NCBI GenBank assembly: GCA_965247665.1
Contig: CBDFHH010000003.1
Span: 1 to 64,000 of the forward strand
DNA from: CAUZWH01 sp965247665
GTDB taxonomy: Bacteria > Pseudomonadota > Alphaproteobacteria > SHVV01
Direction of reading: 5' to 3'
DNA length: 64,000 bases
Under the pieces are notes generated by a model. The model was not told where the DNA came from. It searched no databases and was given only the letters and a program-made list of their open reading frames with translations. Positions 33,900-42,646 of the stretch are shown here, piece by piece (positions within the stretch are counted from its first letter, which is position 1; the number at the start of each line of letters is the position of its first letter). The position numbers and the translations under genes were made by a program.

Positions 33900-35999
33900 T
33901 CAGGCGCCGGCGTTCTTGTGCAACCCGCGCCAGTCGATCGCCTTGGCGCCGAAGTCGAGCCGGCACTTGATCTCGACGCCGTCGACGTCAAAGCCGTTGC
34001 GGGTCTCGACATAGGCGCCCTGCTGGCCTTCGAGATAGGCGTACTCGATGGTGTCGATCTGCATCGGGCTCGCCGCCAGGTACCAGGCGGTGTCGCTCGA
34101 CCCGTCGAGCCGGGGCTCGGCGATGGTGGTGAGCGTGCGGATCGATTGCGGCACCACGTGCTCGCTCTCGGCCGGCACCAAGCTATGGGCCAGCAGCTGT
34201 TCGGCCTTCAGTTCCAGTGCCGCCGGCACCAGCAGATAGGCCGGCCGGATGTTGAGCACGGTCTTCTTATCGAGACCCTTCTGCTTCGACATCGTGGCCC
34301 GCGCCGCGCCGACCGCTTCGACACCGAGTGCCGCGGCGGTGCCGGCAAGATTCTTGTGATCTGCGTGGAACAGCGCCTTGCCGTCGGCCATCGCCGCATT
34401 GCCGGTGACGATGCCCCAGACCACGTCGCTTTCAAGCTGGGCGATCGAGTTGCCGTACATGGCGGGAATGCGGGTGAAGGCATCGAGATCGTCGTTGATC
34501 AGCACCTGGCGGGTGATAGCGACGACCCGGCCATAGGTCTCGATACGGTAGCTCTCCTTGGACTCGGCGAGCGTGCCGCGCTGGAACTCGCCGCCCTCGC
34601 TGACTTTAAGAAGCTGCGGCGCCTCGCCCATCTGGACCCGGTGCATGGCCTTGAAGTCAGTGGCGAGCACCTGGCGGCAAAAGCCGAGGAAGGTTCGGGG
34701 ATAGGCCTCGTAGGCCTGGCGCAGGGTCTTGTTGGTGACGGCGGCCAGGATCTCGGGGAAGTCCGAGGTCGAATGCAGCGCCCGGGTCGCGACCTCGTCA
34801 CGCGACATGCCGCGGGTGTTGACACCGGCCTCGCCGAGGCTCTCGCGGGCGAGCTCCATCAGCGTCATGCCGCGATACTGACGCCCGGGATCGTCCAATT
34901 CGAAGAGCGTGGGGCTGTAGCGGTGCAGCAACGCGCCGGCGACCGCCTCACGCCGGGTCACCGTCTCGTCGCGGCCGCCGAGCGGCACCGAGACGTGACC
35001 GAAGATCTCCGTCCGTTCGGAGGCCCCCACCAGCGAGTCGAGGATCTCCCGACGGGCCTCGTCGAGGCTCACGCCGCGTTTGACCAGATCGTCGGCCACG
35101 GACCGCTCCAGCCCCAGACGGGAGGCGAGGTCGTGGATGGTGGCGATGCGCTCGCGCTCGGCGTCGCGGGCGTCCGCGACGAGGGCATCGGTGCCGGCCG
35201 GCCGGGTCGTTCCAGTGGCCGCGGCAGACGCAGCCGCGCGGGCTTCCGCCGCGCCGGTGTTGGGCGCTTCGGCGGTGACACGTACTTCCGTCGTGCCGGA
35301 ATCCGTTTGTGCAGTCACCGGCGGTGCAGCCTGAGCTTCCGCGGCACCGGCAGCGATTGCGACGGCGGTTTTTGGCGCCCCGGTCGCCTCATCGTTGGTT
35401 CGGGTCTGGTCTTTCATGGTCTGGTTCCTTTCGGTTGAAGAAGTCACGCCCGCGCGGTCGACGACGCAGTGGTAGAGGTCCTGAGTTGTACGGAAGCCGG
35501 CATTAGGGTCGGCGCCGACCGGCACGGCGGAGATCTCGAACGGGGTCCAGTCGACGGCACGCCACAGCTCACGGCCGCCGTCGGGTTTGGATACCTCGTA
35601 GCGATGCACTTGATAGCCGATCGAGACGGCGCGCAGATGGCCGGCCTGAATGTCCTCCCAGATGGCGCCCACGTTCTCACGCTCGCTCACGCGCAGCGTG
35701 GCGATGCCGCGCCCCTCTTCGATGCGGGCGGACTCCGGTAGCACCGAACCAATCACGGCATCGAGATCGCGCATCTGGTGGACGCGCAGGAACGGCGCAC
35801 CGGCGTTCAGCCGGTCGAGCCGAACATGGGCAGGATCGAGGCTCAGTTCCTCGTCATAGGCCTCGCCGAAGAACGGCACACGGCGGATCCGGGCGCCGGT
35901 CGACCAGATCACCTCGACGGTGCGGCCTTCGATATCGACGGAACCCGGGGCGAGTTCCGCCGCCCGGCGCAGCGCCGGCAGCTCGATGGTGTGTTTCAT
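33900..35999 (-). CDS. Prohead protease / major capsid protein fusion
   Basis: This 699-residue protein joins two phage morphogenesis functions. Residues 1-190 form an HK97-type prohead protease with likely catalytic His74 (FLRVHQM) and Ser126 (AVSIGYQ). A long Ala/Thr-rich linker (190-290; GAAEAQAAPPVTAQTDSGTT) acts as scaffold or delta domain. The rest is a gpT-like capsid protein (ERSVADDLVKRGVSLDEARR, FKAMHRVQMGEAPQLLKVSE, DGKALFHADHKNLAG). Expected biology is self-cleavage to release the capsid subunit. The frame is intact. No separate capsid gene exists nearby, so the fusion is the sole source of capsid protein. Confidence 0.9.
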   Translation of the reverse strand: MKHTIELPALRRAAELAPGSVDIEGRTVEVIWSTGARIRRVPFFGEAYDEELSLDPAHVRLDRLNAGAPFLRVHQMRDLDAVIGSVLPESARIEEGRGIATLRVSERENVGAIWEDIQAGHLRAVSIGYQVHRYEVSKPDGGRELWRAVDWTPFEISAVPVGADPNAGFRTTQDLYHCVVDRAGVTSSTERNQTMKDQTRTNDEATGAPKTAVAIAAGAAEAQAAPPVTAQTDSGTTEVRVTAEAPNTGAAEARAAASAAATGTTRPAGTDALVADARDAERERIATIHDLASRLGLERSVADDLVKRGVSLDEARREILDSLVGASERTEIFGHVSVPLGGRDETVTRREAVAGALLHRYSPTLFELDDPGRQYRGMTLMELARESLGEAGVNTRGMSRDEVATRALHSTSDFPEILAAVTNKTLRQAYEAYPRTFLGFCRQVLATDFKAMHRVQMGEAPQLLKVSEGGEFQRGTLAESKESYRIETYGRVVAITRQVLINDDLDAFTRIPAMYGNSIAQLESDVVWGIVTGNAAMADGKALFHADHKNLAGTAAALGVEAVGAARATMSKQKGLDKKTVLNIRPAYLLVPAALELKAEQLLAHSLVPAESEHVVPQSIRTLTTIAEPRLDGSSDTAWYLAASPMQIDTIEYAYLEGQQGAYVETRNGFDVDGVEIKCRLDFGAKAIDWRGLHKNAGA

Positions 36000-36017
36000 G
36001 GGTGGTTCTTTCGGGGA

Positions 36018-37550
36018 TCAGAATTCGGTGACGACGCGTAAGGCCCGCTGGTCATCCTCGTCGTCGTCGGTGGCTTCGCCCGGATTGTTGGCTTGCGCGA
36101 CGCCGGTCTTGGTGACCCGCCGCGGGTCGGAATCGAGCACGATGCCGAGCGCATCGAGTTTGGCGTTCATGGCCGCAATCTCGGCCAACACCGCGTCGGG
36201 GTTGCGGCCCTTGCGCGCGATCGCCTCGGCCAGCGTCGTGGTGCCCGAGCGCAGCGCCAGAAGATCAGCCATGGCGTCCTTCTGCGGATCGACCGCCTCG
36301 AACTCGGGCGGCGACCATGCGACGCGCACGACAGGCTCCGGGATCTGCCCCGCCGCCCACGCCGCTTCCGTGAACCAGCGCCACAGCGGTGCGCAGAACA
36401 TCGGAATGAAGAGCTGCCATTGGGCCGCATCGATCATGCGGCGGAACTCGACCAGTCCGGCGCGGATCGAGGAATAGTTGACCTGGCTCAGATCGCCCGT
36501 CAGCAGTTCGTAGGGCACCCGGAAGCCGGCGCCGACGGTATGGAGACTGGCGCGCTTGTACTCGGCATAGCCGCCGGTCGCGGCTGGCTGGTTGAAACGG
36601 ATTTCCTTGCTGCCCCGTGCATAGGCGATGAGCCCGGGCTCGAACTGCTCTACATGATTGCCCTCGGCGTCCACCACCATGGGCGCGATGCCCTGTTCGA
36701 CCTCGTCGGCGCCGAGCACGATGGCGGTGAGGCAGGATTCGATTTTCTTTCGGACGATCTCGGCTTCCTCGTAGTCGTGGAGATCTCGCAAGGTTCGAAT
36801 AACCGGGGTGCCCCAGGGTACGCCGCGTGCCTGGGTGCGCTGCTTCTCGTAGATGTGCGCGATCTCGGTGGCCGGCACCGCTCTGCTGTTTAAGCCGCTG
36901 CCGAGTGCGGCGAACGCATGGCCTGGATGCCGCTCGAACAGCCAATAAGCACGACGCCTGCCGAAAGGGCCGAACTCTATGCCCTGAACCGCCTGACGAC
37001 CGCCGCTCAGCTCGCCGTTCTTGCCGGCGTCCAGAAAGTCCGCTTCGAGGATCTGAAGCTGCACCGGAACGGCCATGCCGTCACTAATGCGACGCGGCCG
37101 GCGGCGCACCAGCACTTCGCCGGCCTCGACCATCTCGCGGCACGCCAGCGTCTGCAGGCCGTAGAAATCGAGTTGGCCGTCACTATCACAAGCGCCTGCC
37201 CAATCTTCCCAGAGTTGGTTGACGGTCTTATCGAGTGCCTCGTCGCCGGTCGCGGCGCGCGGCATGATGCCGGCGCCAATGATGTTATTGACCAGCACCG
37301 CCACCGCCTTGGCGGCATGCGGGTTGTTGCGTACCAGGTCGCGCATGCGGTCGCGCAGCAGCGCACCGGAGACCGCAATCTCACCGTCGGCCGAGCTTGC
37401 GGCCGCGCGCCAGCCATCGGTCTGCCGCCCGCGAGCCGCGCCCTCGTACCCGCGGGCCAGGCTCTCGAAGGCTTGGCGGGCCAACAGTCGCCGCGTCGCC
37501 GTCCGCGGCGAGACCGTCGCGACCGCCCGGTCAAACCAGTTCGCGCTCAT
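36018..37550 (-). CDS. Phage portal protein, lambda family
   Basis: The 510-residue protein (MSANWFDRAVATVSPRTATR) carries lambda-B-type portal features: RDMRDLVRNN-like region (RDRMRDLVRNNPHAAKAVAV), NNIIGAGIMP, VPATEIAHIYEKQRTQARGV and LTGDLSQVNYSSIRAGLVEF. It forms the dodecameric DNA-entry ring of the capsid. The acidic C-terminal tail (EATDDDEDDQRALRV) is usual. It begins in the stop of the gpW-like gene. Confidence 0.9.
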   Translation of the reverse strand: MSANWFDRAVATVSPRTATRRLLARQAFESLARGYEGAARGRQTDGWRAAASSADGEIAVSGALLRDRMRDLVRNNPHAAKAVAVLVNNIIGAGIMPRAATGDEALDKTVNQLWEDWAGACDSDGQLDFYGLQTLACREMVEAGEVLVRRRPRRISDGMAVPVQLQILEADFLDAGKNGELSGGRQAVQGIEFGPFGRRRAYWLFERHPGHAFAALGSGLNSRAVPATEIAHIYEKQRTQARGVPWGTPVIRTLRDLHDYEEAEIVRKKIESCLTAIVLGADEVEQGIAPMVVDAEGNHVEQFEPGLIAYARGSKEIRFNQPAATGGYAEYKRASLHTVGAGFRVPYELLTGDLSQVNYSSIRAGLVEFRRMIDAAQWQLFIPMFCAPLWRWFTEAAWAAGQIPEPVVRVAWSPPEFEAVDPQKDAMADLLALRSGTTTLAEAIARKGRNPDAVLAEIAAMNAKLDALGIVLDSDPRRVTKTGVAQANNPGEATDDDEDDQRALRVVTEF

Positions 37551-37759
37551 CAACGATTACCCCGTCGGAAGCTCGCAAAGCCGGCGATCGGCGCCGGTTT
37601 GCCGGCAGCAGCAATCGCATGCTCGATAGTGCGGATGCGGGCGAGCAGATCCGTGGCCGTGCCGTAGGACACGCTCTTGCCGTCATAGCTGACGCTGAGC
37701 GTGCCGCTGGCGTAGGCTCGCCTCAGCGCCGCCAACTCTGCTTCGGTCCAGTCACTCAT
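37550..37759 (-). CDS. gpW-like head-tail joining protein
   Basis: This 69-residue protein starts at the ATG at 37759 (MSDWTEAELAALRRAYASGT). The pattern of helix, beta hairpin (TLSVSYDGKSVSYGT) and helix (DLLARIRTIEHAIA) fits the gpW domain. Lambda W sits between terminase and portal, the same position as here. Its start overlaps the terminase stop by four bases. Confidence 0.85.
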   Translation of the reverse strand: MSDWTEAELAALRRAYASGTLSVSYDGKSVSYGTATDLLARIRTIEHAIAAAGKPAPIAGFASFRRGNR

Positions 37760-39774
37760 CCCAGCCATCCTTTCCGCCGCTCGATCCAGCCCGAGTCCCG
37801 CTTGCCTTTGGGTGCCGACGCCGGTTGGCGGGTATGCCCGGCGGTCGCTTCGCCGCCGCCGGCGTTACCCAACTGCGCCTCGAGCGCGGCCCACTTGGCC
37901 TCGCCCCAGCGGTCGGCGCCTTCGATCCAGGCCGCGGCGCGGGCATAGACCCGGCAATCGAGCGCTTCGTTGCGCTCGCGCAGCTTCTGCCATTCGTGCC
38001 GGGGGAAGCCGCGGCGCGTGCGCACCGTGATCAGCTGCTCGGCGACGAACTGCTTGAGCCATTCGTCCTCGACCCAGTGCGGCAGATGGACGGTTCCAGG
38101 CGGGTAGGTCTGGCCACCGGCGCGCTCTTCGTCGGTCGGCCGTTCCAGTCTCAGGAACCGGTAGGTCTCGATCTTGAATGCCGAGACCGCGACGCTGTAC
38201 AGCCGGGCGCCGCGGCGCAGCTTCTTGCCGCCGTCGTTCGCGTCCACATATGACGGGCCCGAAACCGGGCTCGACTGGTCGAAGGATTTGTTGCCCCTGA
38301 CCGGTGCCACCTGAACGCCGGCACGACGCGCCCAGGCATAAACCGAGATCTTCTCGTAGCCGGTATCGATGGCGAGCTTCGCCAGGCCCAGCGCGGCGCC
38401 GCCCTCATGCGGCCAGACCCGAGAGAGCAGTCGGTCGAGCGCGGCCCACGATTCGTCCCGCTCGGGCCCGCCCTCGATGACGATATGATCGATCAGCCAG
38501 CTCTCGAGGCCCCGGCCCCAGGCCCAGACATCGACCTCGATGCGGTCCTTCTGAACGTCGGCGCCGGCGGTCAGGAACAGCCCGCCGGCGGGCACCGTGC
38601 CCGGCTTCCAGCGCTCGCGGCGGTCGTAGAGCCGCTGCCAGTCCGGCGCCTCACCGGTCTCGACCCAGGTCTCGCCGAGGACCGTGTTGACGAAGCCCTT
38701 CAGCAGTTCCGGGTTCTTCTTCGACGCCTCGAACAGCACCCCCGCGTCGGCCCAGGAGAACCAGCCGACAGGGCTGTAAAGGCTCGAGAGGTGAAAGCCG
38801 GCGGTCCTGCCGCTGTTCCCGACGGCGTCCGGGCCCGGGCCTCCGTCCGTCTCCGGCGCCGTTGGCCGCCACTCGCCGGCCTCCAACATCGCGGTCTTGC
38901 AGTGCTCCTCGATCAACGAGCCGCAATGCTCGCAGCAATAGGCCGCCTGCTCCGGCTTGCCTTTCGGCCAGATGAGGCATTCGAACCGGAGCGTCTGATA
39001 CGCCCCGCACTCGGGACATGGTACGAAGTAGCGTCGCCGGTCGGAGGCCTCGTATTCGTGCTCGATGCGGGACAGGCCCTTGATCTTCGGTGTCGACACC
39101 AGGAGCACCTTGCGCCGCTGAAAGGTCGAGGCCCGCCGCTCGGCGAGCAGGATCGGATCGCCCTCGCCCTCGACGTCGCCCGGATAGCCGTCGACCTCGT
39201 CGAGGAACAGGTAGCGGGCCGGCATCGAGCGCAGGCCCACCGCCGAGTTGGCCCCGGTCAGGACCAGCACGCCGCCGGGAAACTCCTTCGACAGGATCGT
39301 GTTGCCCGAATCGCGTGAGCGCGACGGCTTCACCCGATCGCGCAGGACGGGACTGTCCTCGATCTGCGGCTCGATGCGCTGCTTTGAGTTGCGCTTGGCG
39401 AGCTCGACCGTCGGCGAGACCGCCATCATCGGTCCCGGCGCCTGATGGATCACGTAGCCGATCCAGTTGTTCCCGCACTCGGTGCCGCCGACCTGCGAGC
39501 CCTTCATGAACACCACCCGCTCGACCTTCGAGGCGGGTGAAAGACAATCCATGATCTCCTTCAGATATGGCGTGCGGCTGGTGCGCCAGCGGCCCGGTTC
39601 CGATGCAGCCCGCTGCGATAGCACCCGATGCTTGTCGGCCCATTCCGAGACACTCAGCAGAGGATCTGGTTTCAGCCCGTCACGGAGAGCTCCTTCGAAT
39701 TCGTCTGCCCCGTCGTAGGTCTCAGGAAAGGCGCGGCTCGACCTCCGCAAGCTCGTCGAGATGCTGTCGGACAT
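37756..39774 (-). CDS. Terminase large subunit, GpA family
   Basis: The 672-residue protein has an N-terminal ATPase with Walker-A-like KGSQVGGTE (91-99) and Walker B YLFLDEVDGY (188-197). A zinc-ribbon-like CPECG...CCEHCG and a C-terminal RNase-H-fold nuclease follow (TAGADVQKDRIEV near 398 and AIDTGYEKISVYAW). It cuts and packages phage DNA. It overlaps the small subunit gene by 53 bases; I kept the ATG at 39774 because no better start lies downstream. A diverged relative is the fragment at 1-702. Confidence 0.93.
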   Translation of the reverse strand: MSDSISTSLRRSSRAFPETYDGADEFEGALRDGLKPDPLLSVSEWADKHRVLSQRAASEPGRWRTSRTPYLKEIMDCLSPASKVERVVFMKGSQVGGTECGNNWIGYVIHQAPGPMMAVSPTVELAKRNSKQRIEPQIEDSPVLRDRVKPSRSRDSGNTILSKEFPGGVLVLTGANSAVGLRSMPARYLFLDEVDGYPGDVEGEGDPILLAERRASTFQRRKVLLVSTPKIKGLSRIEHEYEASDRRRYFVPCPECGAYQTLRFECLIWPKGKPEQAAYCCEHCGSLIEEHCKTAMLEAGEWRPTAPETDGGPGPDAVGNSGRTAGFHLSSLYSPVGWFSWADAGVLFEASKKNPELLKGFVNTVLGETWVETGEAPDWQRLYDRRERWKPGTVPAGGLFLTAGADVQKDRIEVDVWAWGRGLESWLIDHIVIEGGPERDESWAALDRLLSRVWPHEGGAALGLAKLAIDTGYEKISVYAWARRAGVQVAPVRGNKSFDQSSPVSGPSYVDANDGGKKLRRGARLYSVAVSAFKIETYRFLRLERPTDEERAGGQTYPPGTVHLPHWVEDEWLKQFVAEQLITVRTRRGFPRHEWQKLRERNEALDCRVYARAAAWIEGADRWGEAKWAALEAQLGNAGGGEATAGHTRQPASAPKGKRDSGWIERRKGWLG

Positions 39775-40258
39775 GTTTTTCCAGCGCCGTGTGCATGGTG
39801 TGCGGGTCGACCCCGAGATCCGCCGCCATCAACGCCGAGACCCGCGCCGGCCAGTTGAGCCAGGCGTCCCGCATCTCGCGGGCGAACCGGAAGGCATGGG
39901 CGATGGCGCGGGCCCGGTCGATGACCTCGCCCTTCAAGCGCTGGAGATTGATGCGCGCGGTCTGGACCTTGAGCACCTCGCTCGCGGTGCGCGCCTCCAT
40001 AAAGGTCATGCCGACGCCGGCGGGACGCTGGCCGCTTTCCGTCAAGGTTTCGCGCGCCGCTTCGAGCGCCGCCTTCGGCACCGCCTTGCGCTTGCGCCGC
40101 TTGGCGGCGTTGGTGTTCCGGGCCCACGCGGCGTCGGCCGTCCCGGGCTCGATGGTGCCGTCGGGCTCGGCCGCGATGCGCGCGCTCTGAAGCGCCTTGC
40201 GCACCGTCGATTCGGCGACGCCGCGGTGGCGGGCATATTCGCGGATCGAAACACCCAT
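39722..40258 (-). CDS. Terminase small subunit
   Basis: The 178-residue protein (MGVSIREYARHRGVAESTVR) has an N-terminal Nu1-like helix-turn-helix (REYARHRGVAESTVRKAL), a basic linker (AAKRRKRKAVPKAA) and a helical C-terminus (MTFMEARTASEVLKVQTARI) for assembly with the large subunit. It recognises the packaging site. The palindrome array 15 bp upstream (40273-40417) is a candidate binding site. It is the first gene of the late operon. Confidence 0.85.
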   Translation of the reverse strand: MGVSIREYARHRGVAESTVRKALQSARIAAEPDGTIEPGTADAAWARNTNAAKRRKRKAVPKAALEAARETLTESGQRPAGVGMTFMEARTASEVLKVQTARINLQRLKGEVIDRARAIAHAFRFAREMRDAWLNWPARVSALMAADLGVDPHTMHTALEKHVRQHLDELAEVEPRLS

Positions 40259-40272
40259 GTCGGACCCTCACG

Positions 40273-40417
40273 GTGCGCACCTCCTGAGTGCGCACCCTGT
40301 TCAAGGTGCGCACCCCAAGTCCTGCGTTACAGGTGCGCACCCGGGTATGGGCTGAAGACCGCGGTTTTGCTGGACTTCCGGGTGCCGCAGGTGCGCACCT
40401 AAGTGCGCACTGCGCAC
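40273..40417. repeat. Array of six GTGCGCAC palindromes upstream of terminase
   Basis: Exact GTGCGCAC copies start at 40273, 40288, 40306, 40333, 40391 and 40403, with a seventh partial TGCGCAC at 40411. Most are part of a longer GGTGCGCACC. Between 40341 and 40390 there is none. The array is the main content of the 323-bp gap between the terminase small subunit (minus) and the OmpA-like gene (plus). It could be a cos/pac recognition site for the small terminase or an operator for late transcription. Confidence 0.8.
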
Positions 40418-40581
40418 CCAAAATTGCGGCCCAACACTAGAAAACCGTCACAACTCGCCCACCCCTTTACCTTTCGGGCTGGTAAGGACCCCTTTTTTGA
40501 GGGTCTATATCCATCTTGGTGGACTGCATGACGGAGCCTATGCTTTAGCTGCGGGAACGAGGGGTCTGTGAAAGGGAAGCC

Positions 40582-41346
40582 ATGAAACGACGAACGCTTG
40601 CAGTGCTGGCTGTGGTCGCCGCGCTGGAATTCACGGCGGCGGCGCACGGTGAAGCATACGCTCGAGGTGAATTAAACAAGGTACACGACAAGGCGGATTA
40701 CTATTTGGACCGAGGTGTGGCCGCCGCGTTGGCGTTCGACTGGATTGAAGCTTGTAAATGGTATGCCCTAGCAACGGCTTTCGGAGGAACGGAGTTCTAC
40801 AAGAGATACTATGATGGTGTAGTGCTGATCCTTTCCAAGAAAGAGCGAAAGTCTTGCCTTGAAACCGTACATGCCGAATCGGTTCAGCAGCGCGAGTCGC
40901 ATCTTAAAGCCGAACAGATGGCTAGTTACCGCACGGATACTCTCAACCGCTTGCGCCAGGTTTTGGGCGATCGGCCGGACATCAGCATTCTCGGCCACCG
41001 CTTCGTCTTTCGGCCCGAGGTCCTGTTCGCCACGGGTGAGGCGGAGGTCCTCCAGGGGGGGCTGGCGCAACTCAAACACCTAGCGACGACGCTGCCAGAT
41101 TTGATCCCCCAGGATGTCGACTGCTCTCTGTTAGTCACGTCTGCCGATCACTCAAAGGCCCTTGGGTTAGCCCGCGTCGCCGCCGTCACAGAGTCTCTCA
41201 TTGAGCAGGGGTTTACGCGTTGCCGCCTAACCACCTACCCCCATTCGCCCAACCCCCTTTCGCCCAACCGCATTGGGCCCAACCCCCTTTCGCCAGTGGG
41301 TGACATCGCGTTTGCATTGAAACTCACGCCTCGTGATCCGAGTTGA
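40582..41346 (+). CDS. OmpA/MotB-like envelope protein with signal peptide
   Basis: The 254-residue protein starts with a signal peptide (MKRRTLAVLAVVAALEFTAA, cleavage near AHGEA). Residues 140-220 resemble the OmpA-type peptidoglycan-binding domain of MotB-like proteins: GHRFVFRPEVLFATGEAEVL, LAQLKHLATTLPDLIPQDVD and RVAAVTESLIEQGF. The end has a short repeat (HSPNPLSPNRIGPNPLSP), encoded by a 20-bp direct DNA repeat. The first 130 residues look like a Sel1- or TPR-like helical region. It is plus-strand and lies in the prophage's accessory block, so it may alter the lysogen's envelope. The domain match is partial. Confidence 0.6.
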   Translation: MKRRTLAVLAVVAALEFTAAAHGEAYARGELNKVHDKADYYLDRGVAAALAFDWIEACKWYALATAFGGTEFYKRYYDGVVLILSKKERKSCLETVHAESVQQRESHLKAEQMASYRTDTLNRLRQVLGDRPDISILGHRFVFRPEVLFATGEAEVLQGGLAQLKHLATTLPDLIPQDVDCSLLVTSADHSKALGLARVAAVTESLIEQGFTRCRLTTYPHSPNPLSPNRIGPNPLSPVGDIAFALKLTPRDPS

Positions 41347-41878
41347 CTCACCGGAACTCTGATCTGGCCTGGGGAAGCGATGTCTCAGGCCGCCATCCCT
41401 TATTCCTCCGACTAACCGTCTGGGTCCTCCCACGTTTACGGCGGTGAAGATATCGCCATCTCCGTCATTGTCGTGCCGCAGCAGGACGCACCATCGTCCT
41501 CCGGCGCGGATCGAGTAGAAGCCAAGTTTGATCTGTGGTCGTGGGACGGCACGCTAGAGCGCATACATGATGCGCTCTTAAATCAAGTCGCAGTCCAGGA
41601 ATGCCACATGAGTGAGTCGTCAGCACCGTTCGTCGCCGATGTGTGCTCAAGACCTATTCGCGCCACCAGCCTTGTCGAGACCCTTTCATAATGAGTGCTT
41701 ACCCAAACCCAGGCGAAATAGTCGCTGTGTTGCAGAAATCTGGCTACTTGATGGAACAGGAAGTTGCCACGTCAGCTATTACAGGAAAATCCCAATACCT
41801 ATTGAGCGCTGTAGTGGCTTAAGGGCAATGTGTCGTAGGTGGCTAAACCGGGTTGATCAACTCGATCCACCGGTCTAG
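41347..41878. other. Gap without a convincing complete gene
   Basis: This 530-bp stretch holds no ORF with protein-like composition over 60 codons. It is less GC-rich than its neighbours. The only fragment worth noting is the 43-codon frame at 41691-41822. It is probably degenerate DNA. Confidence 0.5.
41691..41822 (+). pseudogene. Short N-terminal gene fragment
   Basis: This ATG-to-TAA frame of 43 codons reads MSAYPNPGEIVAVLQKSGYL then MEQEVATSAITG. It resembles the opening of predicted endonuclease or restriction-associated proteins (a hydrophobic helix followed by M-E-x-E-V-A). Its G+C is low for the window and it has no strong ribosome-binding site. It is probably a truncated relic. Confidence 0.3.
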
Positions 41879-42646
41879 CTATGTACATAAGTCTCCTTTT
41901 TTTGCGCGCTCGGCCTCTGCCAACCGCTCCATCGCCAGATCCGCCATGACGCGGAGCGCGACTGCGCCGTTATGGATGTCGAGCTTCGTCTTGACCGCGA
42001 TGATGGCGTCGAACAGGCGGGCAAAGTCGTCGTAGTGGGCGACGAGCCAGCGCGCTTCGGTCTTGGCCTTCTGCATGCGGTCGAGGAGCTCGATAAACGC
42101 CGCTTTCTCCTCGGGCAGAAAGACTAGATTGAGCTCCTCGTATTTGGGCGCATCGACCGATATGGCGGTCGTGTCGATCTCCGTGATCCCGGCAAAGTCC
42201 TCCTCGGTGAGCCCCGAATATTCCTTGTAGGCAAAGTCGAGGTTGGCCCACAGCTCAGCCAGCATGTTCGGGTCGTCGGCGCCGGCGATGGCGTTGTGCG
42301 AGAGCTGGATAGCAACCCTCTGCTCACGGTTGAGCGGCGTGGTGATCTCCATGACGTCGGCTTCCTCGAGACCGGCCTTGATCGCCGCCATCACCCGGTG
42401 GTTGCCGGACAAGACCTCGAGCTTGCCGTCCTCCGTCTCACAGACCAGCGGCACGCTGGTGAGGCAGCCATCGCGGCGGATATTCTCGACCAGCTGCGAG
42501 AACATGGCATCGGTCATGTAGCGCGCGTTCTTCTCCAGCAGTGCCAGCTCACGCAGCTTGACGCACCGGCTGCGCGTCGCGAGCGTAGCGCCGGAACCAC
42601 TCGCGGTAGATGTCGTTGGGGGCGTGCTCTCTGACGGCTGAGACAT
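41879..42646 (-). CDS. ParB/Srx-fold domain protein
   Basis: The frame is 255 residues. Conserved sequence starts at about residue 30 (KLRELALLEKNARYMTDAMF) and includes GKLEVLSGNHRVMAAIKAGL, the ParB N-terminal nuclease-like GxxR/H motif, and RVAIQLSHNAIAG. The C-terminus is helical. In phages such proteins pair with DNA-modification enzymes or act as CTP-dependent or nucleolytic ParB homologues. The only ATG (42646) lies 98 bp inside the preceding gene; no standard start lies nearer the conserved region, so the true start is uncertain. It forms a tight pair with the Mom-like gene. Confidence 0.7.
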   Translation of the reverse strand: MSQPSESTPPTTSTASGSGATLATRSRCVKLRELALLEKNARYMTDAMFSQLVENIRRDGCLTSVPLVCETEDGKLEVLSGNHRVMAAIKAGLEEADVMEITTPLNREQRVAIQLSHNAIAGADDPNMLAELWANLDFAYKEYSGLTEEDFAGITEIDTTAISVDAPKYEELNLVFLPEEKAAFIELLDRMQKAKTEARWLVAHYDDFARLFDAIIAVKTKLDIHNGAVALRVMADLAMERLAEAERAKKGDLCT

